64,000 nucleotides of DNA, from positions 24,916,378 to 24,980,377 of the forward strand of contig JAKGHH010000008.1 of the NCBI GenBank assembly GCA_022828595.1. The letters run 5' to 3'. The position numbers and the translations under genes are program-made. Below the pieces are notes generated by a model. It had not been told where the DNA came from. It saw only the letters and a list, made by a program, of their open reading frames with translations, and made no database searches. Of this stretch, positions 10,448 to 35,000 are shown piece after piece. Each line of letters begins with the position of its first letter. Position 1 is the stretch's first letter. This DNA is from Nelumbo lutea. Lineage: Eukaryota > Streptophyta > Magnoliopsida > Proteales > Nelumbonaceae.

Positions 10448-10470
10448 ATATATATATATATATATATATT
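10448..10470. repeat. (TA)n microsatellite
   Basis: Run of TA directly after the right end of the TIR element. Confidence 0.8.
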
Positions 10471-10958
10471 GATTTGACCACAATATTAAAAACTAGTATT
10501 CAAACAATATATTGGAATTACATTTCCTCTTGGTAAATAAGTAATTTTTATTATCTCATAAATTAAATAATAAAAAATAAAAATATAGATTTTTTTATAA
10601 ATTTTAAAAAAAAATTTGAACATGCATTAATATTATATATTCTTCATATTAAACAAAAATATGTTTGAAAAATAAGAATTATTGTTAATAAAAATAGAAA
10701 TGACTAAAATATAAAGAAAAAAATGAATTAATGTCTTAATCATAGTCCATTTTCCTAGTTAAATAGATTAATGGTTCAACCAGTAAGGTCATTTGGTTGT
10801 TGACTATTATCATCATCATCATTTGATATTGCCACATGCAACACACATACATTGTTACTAGTGAAATAAAATGTAAGTGTTACATATCAGTATTATTTTT
10901 ACACACAAAAAATATAAAAAATAATAGAAAAAATTAAACACATCTATAATTTTTATAT

Positions 10959-11431
10959 TTACATTACTATTAAAGTTATGAATAAGATTGTGAAACTTTC
11001 TTTTGACTAAAATACTCATTTATGAATTTAGTCCCTATTTAATTGTGAGGTTTAAATTGTAAATCAAAGTACTACTTTTCACCTCATTCAATTTCCTCTA
11101 TTTTTTTTTTATATCCATTCAATTCCCTCTACTTAAATCTTACATTTTTTTGATAAATGAACAAAAAAAAAAAAGACAGACCAAAAAGATAAAACATTAC
11201 AAAAGGAAGAATCTATCCAAGTAGGTAAGCCAATCAATGATACTTGTCACAACTCGATCCAATTATCACATATTTGTATGTAATGTTTATGTAATCAGAT
11301 TTGGATTTTGCAATCTGTATCTGATTAATAATAAAAAACAAAAAAAAAAGTATAAAGCTTATAGAAAATCTTGAATTCACTATTACTATTATTATCATCA
11401 TCTAGAATTGTTGCACGTGCACACTTACTAA
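10959..11431 (+). mobile_element. Short Helitron-like element or 3' end
   Basis: GTTGCACGTGCACACTTACTAA followed by T (to 11431) has the hairpin (TGCACGTGCA) and CTRR end of a plant Helitron. The sequence from about 10959 (TTACATTACTATTAAAGTTATGAAT, then TTTTGACTAAAATAC) resembles the 5' sequences at 6128 and 7228, but the TC start is poor. This could be a 470-bp element or the 3' end of the copy beginning at 6128. Confidence 0.5.
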
Positions 11432-24515
<13,084 letters not shown>

Positions 24516-26024
24516 GTCCTCGTCAATCAAAGCGAATGGGGACTAATAAATAATTCATAGGCCGATTCGTTACCTTGGAGGCGGTTGAATTGGTATTGAG
24601 CCGCTTTCGAATATTCAGTTCAGGACGCCCATAAAATTCATGGGCGGGCATTAGAGTTTGATTTATCATTCATTTAAGTTATTCTCAGTATCAAATGTTG
24701 GAAAAAAAAAACAAATTTTCAATCCTATAGAAAGTCTAATCAATTCAGCCAAAAATAGATTACACAGTACACTATTTTAATTATGAAATAGAAGCTCACA
24801 TATATTTGAAGATCACTTTAACAGAGCAATACCAAAATCTCTGGCTTTTATTTCTGGAATGGGAATGTGTTGTATAATCATGACTGAAGCAAGAGTGTCC
24901 AATTTTCATGAAATTTCTTGGGGTGGTATGTTGTTCATGTCCCATGAAATAGGGTAATATCCAAAACACCCAATCATGAAATCACCGGCAGTTCATAAAT
25001 CAGTTCTTAGTTGTCACTTCAACCTCTGAGTTATGGAACCGAAAGGAAATTCCTTTAGGTAAGGATGAGCAATTAGGTTTGGCTACATGATTCATAAATG
25101 TTTATTGTACATCTGGCCCTTTGGATTTCTTAGGGTCAACGACTCAAGGGTCATATCCTATAAATTATGGTCCTTAAAACCCTTGTTCACTATTTCGACT
25201 TTACATTGTTAAACCACTCTTGCAGCTGGTTGATTCACAAGTCACAATCAATATTCAATGTACATGGCCATTGTGTTTCAGTCAAATTTCCTCGTCATTT
25301 AATGATCAATTCATCTCTAATTTTATCCTTCATGATATTTTCCACGTGCAACCCAAGAATTTCGATCTATTAGTCAGAATCGATCTCTTATTTGCAGGTA
25401 GTCAGTAGTCTAGTCAATCCTGACTTGGTAAAAAGGCCTTAAATATTAGCCTGCTAAGTTGGTAAATGGATGGATTGTGGACAGAAACCAGTCCCCAATT
25501 GCTAGATGGCCATTAGCACTCTCCATGTATATTCAAATCAAGGTGGGTCCTTTACCCAAACAATAAAAAAATAAAAAATCAAAGGTGGGCCGACCTATCG
25601 AATTAAAGTTAAAACGAGGAGTGTTCATCCTTCATGCTCAAATGTCAGCTGGGTTTCATATAGGAACTATATTGGCTTTAATTATGACTGATGTGGTATA
25701 CTAATGCAAATGTTGGCCTAAATTCGTTAATAGCTCGTACCTCAATTAGATGGTCCAATCCCACGATTAGCTTGGAGGGTATTGGGGCCGTAACATCTGA
25801 GGAGATACAAGATTAAAATTACCTTGATAGGATCAAGAACTTGTGAGTTGTGAACGAATCATGCAAAACCAGTATCGCCTCAGTTCTTTTAGGGACACTT
25901 GATTCGGTAAGATTGAAATAGATAAGATTCTAACAGCATATTCACAATGCAAATGAGCATTCTGGTTCAGCTAGTATACAAAATTGAAGATTGTATCAAT
26001 CGACAGCATCAGGGAATACCATCT
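24516..26024. other. Convergent intergenic region
   Basis: About 1.5 kb between the stop codons of the carboxypeptidase gene (plus) and STIC2 (minus). It must contain both 3' UTRs and polyadenylation signals. No other gene or repeat recognised. Confidence 0.6.
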
Positions 26025-29000
26025 TCACTTTAGCCCTTCGAGGCCTTGTGGCACACCTAAGCTTTGTGCAAGGTTATTCATCCTTTCCTTCATTGCCTGA
26101 GAAATCCAACACCAAAATTTAAGCTCATTGAAGGGAAAAAAGAATTTTGATTCAGCTTTTGAAAATCAGTTATCTCACCTGAACACTCTTCCGGTGGGCA
26201 TCTTTGTATGCCTCTGTTACTAAAAGAGACAGCTTCTGCAGGAATAAAAAGTTCTGTCAGTAAGTCTCTAGTTATATTTTTATCTGGCAGTGCAATCTGA
26301 AGCATAAAGTGCAATTTTAAGACTAGGGAATATGAATAGTAGGTCTGCAATTTCTTGGAGCATTTTTGCACTGACATAGTTAGCACACAACAAACTGCAA
26401 AACTTCATAAAATGTTATTAATGCCCTATAATTAAAGAAAACTCGCCCTATAATTAAAGAAAACTTGGGGGGGGGGGTGGCGGAGGAAAAAGACGAATCT
26501 TTTTCCAGACTAATAAGTGTTGTGAATACAGGTAGCCAAAGTGGGTCATGAGTTGAGACAGTTGAATGAAAACTATTTCCTGCAATTGACACCTTAATAG
26601 GAGCATACAGAAAGTAATATTTAAGAAAGCAGTACACTTCTTGAGTCTCTTCCTAAGTTCATCTCTCTGTCAAAACCTGATAAACATATTTCGATTGTGA
26701 TTCTGTAATGCCATTTTCAGAACCTGGCACTTCACAACGTATAATAAAGGGACAGAAAGTACAATAGAAACGATAGAAATTCCCAAAAGACACCTCCAGC
26801 AAACCTGTCGACAATCAATTTAATCCCTTCTAGAATCCATGTGAACAAGGTATTTGATATAGAAGCCAAAGATTTAATGAAATAAACATGTCTCTAGAGT
26901 CTTTTTGACTCATCTTTTATCAACTCAAACACTCAGTGATGTTATGAATACTCCACTCCTTTTAACTAACATTTACTTGTATAAAAAGAATACCATAATT
27001 ATGTCTTTGGAGGTGGCTAACTTTCCCACCTTTTGAAAAAGTTATCCACACCTATAGGATCAACATAAGTGGCCGGAATCTCACTATCAATGGTTTTGAA
27101 GATCAAGACAATCTCATATTGACTTGGATTCTCAAACAACCATCAAATTTAAATTTGATGACATCCAGTGGAACAGGGGTAGAAGTAGAACATGCTAGAT
27201 CTCCATTTCATCCCATCTATGTCCTTACCATCCACTAAAAGATGAGCTTGAATATGTTTTTTCACTACCCGAACCCAAAGTTCTTGTTGGGCTTTGCTTG
27301 TCTTTCTAGAGCCAACTTGCAATAAATCATTAATTGGTTATTCACTGGCTTTATTTTACTTGTTTTAGGTACACCAACTTCTTAGTTTATACACTCATTT
27401 CATAGATGTATTATTCCACATTTTGCTTTGTAATGAATGGCAGGAAGCATAGATATGTGGTTAACCTATTGAATAAATATGAAAATCACTTGTTTTGTAC
27501 TTTAACATTTATTAATTGATTTCTCCAATCCAGTTCAAGAGTTCAAGATAAGATTAGAAAGATGGATCGTATAACAGAAGAAATACTCAGAAACATAGGG
27601 AACTTCATTGTAAAAAACAATCATCAGCAACAGGGCTAAAAGTTATGAGAAATGTAAACATTAAAACATGAAAGCAAGTGCTAAAATCAGAATCCTGAAC
27701 ATTACATATAAACGTACAGAGAAGTTAACAGGTGGAGATATTGTGCCAGCTCTATGATGTCCCTACTAGGTAAACAGTGTAGGAATAGTTGAATCCATAT
27801 TATTAAATCCAGCACAACAGATCTAGGAGCCTCAAATTTAGATCAATCATATGATTCATAAAATACAAAATGGCTACCCAGAGAGTGCAATCATGCCGAT
27901 AGGATAACCTGACTGGATACATATTTGGACTAGGAGATCAAAGAGTGAAGCTTTCAGTAGTGGTCCTAGGAGATCAAAGAGTGAAGCTTTCAGTAGTGGT
28001 CCAGAACAATGAGTTGTATGGTCCTTGAATATACTGAAAGGGTCATTACCCAATGACTGTCCCAGCTATTAAGGGTCTTGGGAGGGGTAGACTGTATATG
28101 GACCTAAACTATGGATTTTTTTTTTCCACAAAGTGGCTGCTCTCAGACTTGAACCCACATTCGCATGCTTGTCAGACAGAGATTTTACCATTGCATAAAG
28201 TAGTGGCCCCTCTGCACATAATAAAACTAAGACTTTTTTTGATTGTTCATACTACAACTAAAATTATTAACCTCAAACCAGAAGAATGTTTCCTTTGTCA
28301 CTTTTAGATAATAGCTATAGCCTAAAGCATATTTATAATAGGTTCCTACTGTTTTACATGCCCAGGGGAAAAATATATTTTACTTAATTTCCACTAAATT
28401 GAATATTAGAACAAGATCACTTACTTCTGCTCCTAATTCCATTGCAGCCTCAGTGATCTCAGTACGTACTGGTTGCTGGTTTCCAGAAAGTGTTGCCTGG
28501 AGAAGATTTAAATGAGAAATGAAAGTAAAGTACTTTGAATCAATAAGACAACTTGACATGAAAGTAGAACAACACAATCATAAATTACAGATTACCACCC
28601 TTTATTTTGGAGGTAGTGACACTTAGCCCCCTGAACTTTCATTTGTGACAAAGACCCCCTTTGAACTATCAGATTCCGACACTTTTCCCTCTCCGCTAGC
28701 ATTCTGTCAGTAAACTTCAAAAAAGAATCTCAGGTGACTATAATGTGCTTGTTAAACATTTGTAAATTCCCAAACTACCCATTCTTGTTGGACTATTTTG
28801 CCCTTTGTACTATTTCTAAAACCAAGTAAGCTTATCTATTACTTCATTCTTCATCTCCATGTCTAATTATTAAGATTCAACTCTCGATCAGATACCTTAG
28901 AGCACAAACTCAAGAGTCTGACTTCTATAAACCTGTGGAGGAGATTTAGTTGAGAAACAAAACTCTGGGGAGTTGGTTGGAATGAGAGATATTTAGTTAG

Positions 29001-32000
29001 GGAGAGGGAAAGGTGGTTCTCTAACATGGTTTTCTGGAGGCAAACAAGCTATTGAGTGTCAGTGTGTCACACGCTGGAAATAGGAGGTTCTCTGGTAACA
29101 AGTGGCAATGGTGGTGGTAAATGGGGAGTTGATGGCAGTGGAGCATCCTTGCTGGTTTCTCTTTTGGTAATATGAACAGAGTTCCGCTATATTCTTTTCT
29201 GAAAGTTTAGTATTGTGTCCAGATTAAAACTTTAGAACCTTGTGTTTAATCAATTCTGATTGTCTAAATGATATTAAATTGAAGATTATAAGTCTATACT
29301 CTATAGTGGGTTGGGCACCAAACAAAACCTTGTGATTCATCCAACAACTACTTTATAGTATACCCTCAGATTAATTGTAGTTAATTAGGAATTTTGATCC
29401 GTTAATCCCTTCTTTTATGTTTGCAACTTTCAATTCAAAGGTGGTGTCATGACAAACATCTATGATGACAGTGAAAGAAATCTTCGTGAACTCATGTGAG
29501 AGAGTGAGGTGGTTAGAGAAGTGTCTTGTGGGTTGGTTCGTTAGCTCTAATCCGGATGAGGTAGAGGTTCTAAGATGGGTCAGATTGGAATGGAGTTTAA
29601 CGGAAGCCATTCAGGTGAGAAAATTGAACACAAACTTCTTTCTTTTCATTTTCTATAGCAAGGAAGAGGCAGATGAAGCCTTGGAGAGTGAAACTACTTA
29701 GCTTAGGACGCCAGACCTTCAACTGGGTAGATGGAATCCTCTTGTGGGGGCAATTCGAGAAGTAGGGAGCAGGAGCCTTGTCTGGATTAATATCTTTGGA
29801 ATTCCTCTTCATGCTTGGAATATTAATACGTTTTGTGCCATTGGGAATGCCTGTGGTTGTTCCAGAAGTGTTGCTTCCCGAATGTATAAGTTGAAGAATC
29901 TGGTTGCAGCAAGAATCCTGGTTGAAGTTGAGAACCTTCACTTGATTCCCTAAGCCTAGCGTTAAACTTTGCTGGGGAGTGGTACGATTTGAGGTTAGTG
30001 ATAGAGGGAATCAACGATCTTTCCTGATCAAACTCAGGAATCAGTCTGTCTCACAGAGAAACTAGGGGAGTCGGTTAAGCAGGGGACTAGAAGTATGGAG
30101 GAAGAAGACGATAGAATCCGAAGGGTCGGGAAGATGGATAATCTGGATGGGGCGAGAGGAGAAAATCTGGAAAAGGGGGGTGAAGTTGTAATTTTCCAGG
30201 AGGGAGTTGACAAATATACAGTGGAGCATTCCTGATAAAGCTAGTTGCTCTTCCTTGAGACCAAATGTGGCTAAGTTCAAGAATGGGTCCTACAAGTTTA
30301 GGAGATTGGTATGTAACTTTAACAAGGGTGGGTCCCGCATCATGGGTAAAGGCAAGGTTGGATTTCAGTTAGGGAGAATTGGGGGAAGACCCAGTGAAAG
30401 GCCTGGGGCGTCTTTCAGAACCCATTAGAAGAAGGTTTCAGGGGGATGTTGCTTGCGCTCGATTTACTAGACATGGTTTAGGGACTGGAGGAACTTCTTT
30501 GAGTTCGAGCAAGGCACTTCGAGTGTTACAGGGCAAGGTGTTCCTGCCTCTTGATGAAGCTAGAGGTAAGCAAGATCCGCTATCTTCATCTCCATGTTTG
30601 GGTCTGAGTCAGGAGATTGGGGGGTACTGTTGCTTGTCACCAAAAGGTGGCTCGAAGAGGGAGGCGGTAGTGAAGGAAGCAAGGGTAAGGTGGAGAAGGC
30701 AGAAGAAGGATCGACTAGTAAGGTTTTTGGGCTGGTATTACTTGTTTTTATTTACATAGCATAGTTAGGGAGTTATTGGGCCTTAGGCCCATTAGTTTAT
30801 ATTTTAAGTTAAGAGTGCTTATTCAATTCTTACAAGTAGCCAACTTACTAAGGGCATACTTGTCTTTGTACTCTTTTTTATTTGTGAGCATATAATCTAA
30901 TGAAAAGGGCGGCCATACCTGATTTTGGCTTCTCCCATTCTCTTCTATCTCTCTTCTCTTTCTTTCTCTATAGAAACCTTCTCTTCTCTTTCCTTTTTTC
31001 TTTCTTTTACAGTTTTCATATCAAAATAGGTCATCCAAACTTTTCTACTTAGTATGAGAGCAAGTTTAAAGATTTTTTGAGCTGCTCCATCATGCAACCC
31101 TAGATTGGCCAACTGCATGATGTGGTAAAGGGCAGATCAAAGACTTCAGGTAAGCCCAATTTTTTGATTTTTTGGTGGATTTGCAACTCCCTATAGCTGG
31201 TCTAGGGTTTAACACCAAAATCAGGAAGAACTGGAGAAAGGGGAGATTCCTAATTTAGTAGGACTCTTCATTTTTGATGTAGGAAGAGGCACTCTAATTT
31301 TCTAGGGTTCCTTGAGGTTTAATGAAGGGGGCGATTCAAGTCCCAGCCTTTTTGGAGGCCTTTGGAGGGAGGGACAACCTCTTCTCTCTCTTCTCCCATT
31401 CCCACAGAAAAGGAAATCTTTGGAGAGAGGGGCTTCTAAGGTACCAGGAAGGTGTTTGAGGTTTCTAAAGGAGATAAATACCTTTCCTTTCATCTCAATT
31501 TGATTTCCTAATTTATTCTGGGAGTTATGGAGGGCTATGGAGTTGAAAACAAATTTGCAAGTGAAATGGGACCAGGGGGAGGAGGTACTAGAGACCTCTT
31601 TAGGGCTAGGACCATCACTACAGTTAAGTTGGATGGTACAAACTACTTAGAATGGTCACAATCTGCAAAGATGGCCATTGGTGCTCGTGGAAAATTGGGG
31701 TATGTCACTGGTGAAGAAAAGAAACCTGAAACTAACTACTCCCAGTGGGTATAAGAGAACAACATGGTGATGACCTGGTTGTGCAATTCTATGTTGCCCC
31801 ATATAAGTAAGAACTTTTTATGGGTTAACACAACTAAGGAGATTTGGGATGTATTAGCAGAAACCTATTCACAGAATGGGAATGTTGCTAGAGCCTACCA
31901 GTTGAGAAACCGGGTGATTGCTACTAGGCAGGGAGATAAGTCTGTTGCTATTTATTTTTCAGCCCTCAAAACCTTATGGTAGGAGATAAATCATTTGGGA

Positions 32001-35000
32001 CTGTGGTTTGGGAAAGTGGCAAAGATGTAGCAACTTATCGGAAACTAGTAGAGAAGAATAAGGTTTTTGAGTTTCTACTTGAACTTAACCCTGTGTATGA
32101 CATTGCACGATAGCATATTCTTTCCCAAGACAGTGTAACTCTCTCTCAGGCATATGCCTTTGTGTTTGGAAAGGAGAGTAGGAGGAATGTGATGATGAGG
32201 AACCCAGGCCTTGAGCAATCAACTATGGTTAGCACAGTGAAGCCTAAGCAAGTGGGGACAAGGGTGGAAATGAACCGAGGAAGGAGGACAAGAAGGACCT
32301 AATCTGTGACTACTGTAAGAAACTTAAACATACTAGAAATACCTGTTGGAAGCCTTACCCACACCTTGTACCAAGCCAGCTCAAAAACAAGAAGGGAAAT
32401 GTGAATATGGCAATGACTGGTGATTTATCAAGACCACCTACTAACTTCTCTAGAGTCTGTAGCAGCAACTGCAGTAAGGGCTGAATTGGAGAGATATGGG
32501 CAGTTTTTGAATCAAAGGAATACAACCAATTCCAACTCATTATCAGGTGGACAACAAGGTGCAAGTGGATTAGGAGGTAGCCATTCGACTTCGTTTGCAC
32601 ATATAAGTAGTTCACATGTCACTACAAATTATGTATCCACTACAGGTAAGGGGGGACCTCCCTAGATTATAAACTCGGGAGTCTCAAAACATATGACCAA
32701 CATTTCCACCATTTTCTCATACCACCTCTGCTTTGGCAGAGAGAGTTTCCATAGATGATGGATCACATGTTCCCATTGCTGGGATAGGGTCTATCAAGAT
32801 AACCGATACCATTACCCTAACTTTTGTCCTTCATGTTCCTAGACTGAGTACTAATCTTTTATCTGTTAGTAGCTTGACAAAGAATTTGAACTGTTCAGTG
32901 ATTTTTCTCCTGGTCATTGTGTTTTGTAGGATCTAGAATCAAAGAGGACAATTGGGAGTGGTCGTGAGGTGAATGGAATCTATCTTCTTGATGTGTTTCC
33001 CAATCATCAGAGTCATCATGTCAGTAGGAACTTTTAGTTAGAGTCAATGGGTCAGATTAGGCTTTGGCATAATCGGTTAGGGCATTTGTCTTTTGCTTCT
33101 TTGCGTTTTTTGTTTCTAACATTGTTTGAGTCTGTCAGTTTGTCCAACTTGGAGTGTGAGGGTTGTCAACTTGGAAAGCATTGTAGGCATTCCTTTAAAG
33201 CAAGTAATAAAAGATGTTCTATTTTTTATATTGTTCATATTGAGGTGTGGGGGTCATACCATGTTTCCTCTATGGGTGGTTATCGGTATTTTCTTCTGTT
33301 TGTGGGTGATTATTCTTGATACTTTTGGATATATTTGATGAAATCAGATAGTTCTGACGCAGTTTGGAGTACGAGTGAAAGTGTTTAGATCAGACAATGC
33401 CAGGGAATACTTTGTCTATTGGAGCATGGAGTAGTCCATTAGAGTAGTCGTACATATACTCCACAATAGAATGGTGTAGTAGAAAGAAAGAATAGACATA
33501 TTGTGGAAGTAGCAAGAAGCATGATGTTGAGCTCTACTATTCCAGTTCGTTTTTGGGGTGATGTAGTTCTTACAACAGCTTTCTTGATTAATTGGGTGCC
33601 TTCTCGTGTTCTTGGATATAGCACTCTGTTCAACCTTCTTTTTCTTGAGGGGGAGATGTTTCATGTTCCTCTAAGGGTGTTTGGATGTGTATGCCTTGTT
33701 CATGTTCTTGGCCCTCGTTGCTCAAAGTTGGACCCTAAGGTGAAAAAGTATGTCTTCCTTGGGTATACAGGAAATTAGAAGGGGTATTATTGTTATGATC
33801 CAATCTTCAAGAGTCGATATATTACTATGGATGTCACCGTTTTTGTGTCCACACATTTTTTCTCGGGGGGTTATTCTCAGGGGGAGTGTTTTGGGGGAAG
33901 GAAGTGAGCAATCTATACCACTTCCTATTCCAACTCCTTTGTCCACTCCGATGTCTAACCCACCTATCTCACCCACTTTGCCACTTCTATTGCATCCTGC
34001 TTCTCAGTGTTTTACACAATAGTGCCTACGACAGTACAAGATGGTTGATTCCACAGTAGTGGAACCCATGTCACTCCCTATTGGCTCATCGGAGATTCTA
34101 GGTTCGACTAACATAAACCCAGGTATGCCTCTTGTTACCTTTGATGGTTTAGTTCCTATTGATACTACCCCTACTCCTAACACCATTGCAAATGACCTTG
34201 ATCTCCCTATTGCACTCAGAAAAGGGAAGAGGAAGTGTACTGCACATTGCCTTTCACACTATCTTTCCTACATTGGATTATCTCCTTCATACTGAGCCTT
34301 CCTTTCCTTCCTCGACTCTGTGTTGATACCTAAGAGTGTTAGGGAGGCTCTTTCCAAAGCTGAGTGGAAGACAACTATATAGGAGGAAATGAAAAAATTG
34401 ATTAAAAATTAAACGTGGGAGATTGTAGATTTACATGATGGCAATGAGACAGTTGGATGCAAATGGGTTTATATAGTGAAGTATAAGGTTGATGGAAGTA
34501 TAGAAAGGTACAAGGTGAGGCTATTTGTAAAAGGGTACACTCAGACTTATGGCATAAATTACTTGGAAACTTTTGCACTAGTGGAAAAGATGAGCTTGGT
34601 CCAGATTCTTCTATCACTAGCAGCTACATACCTTGGCCACTCTTCCAACTTGATGTGAAGAATGCTTTTCTCAATGGAGACTTGCAAGAGGTGTATATGG
34701 ATCTTCCAGTTGGCTTCTACAATGATGTGGAAAAGGGAAATGTATGTAGGTTGAAGAAGTCTCTATATGGTTTGAAGCAATCACCTAGAGCTTGGTTTGA
34801 CAGGTTTAGAAGTGCATTGGTTGTATTTGGCTATACTCAAACTCAATTTGATCATATTCTTTTCGTGAAGATGAGGGGGTCACTGGTGTCAATTTTGATA
34901 GTGTATGTGGATGACATTGTAGTCACAAGAAATGACCTAAGTGATAGGACGAAACATATAGAAGTGGATAGACACTTTATAAGGGAAAGGGTGGCATCTG

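Larger units (their letters stand above)
7228..10861 (+). mobile_element. Helitron-like element (non-autonomous)
   Basis: It starts A|TCTATACTACTTATAAAAG at 7228. At 10858-10861 it ends in CTAG followed by T, just after a GCCACATGCAACACAC stretch that could form a weak hairpin. Together these fit the Helitron signature: 5' TC, 3' hairpin plus CTRR, insertion between A and T. No Rep/helicase reading frame is present. Inside are diverged tandem units (7550-8850) and a 1 kb TIR element (9396-10446). The pairing of these two ends is inference. Confidence 0.5.
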
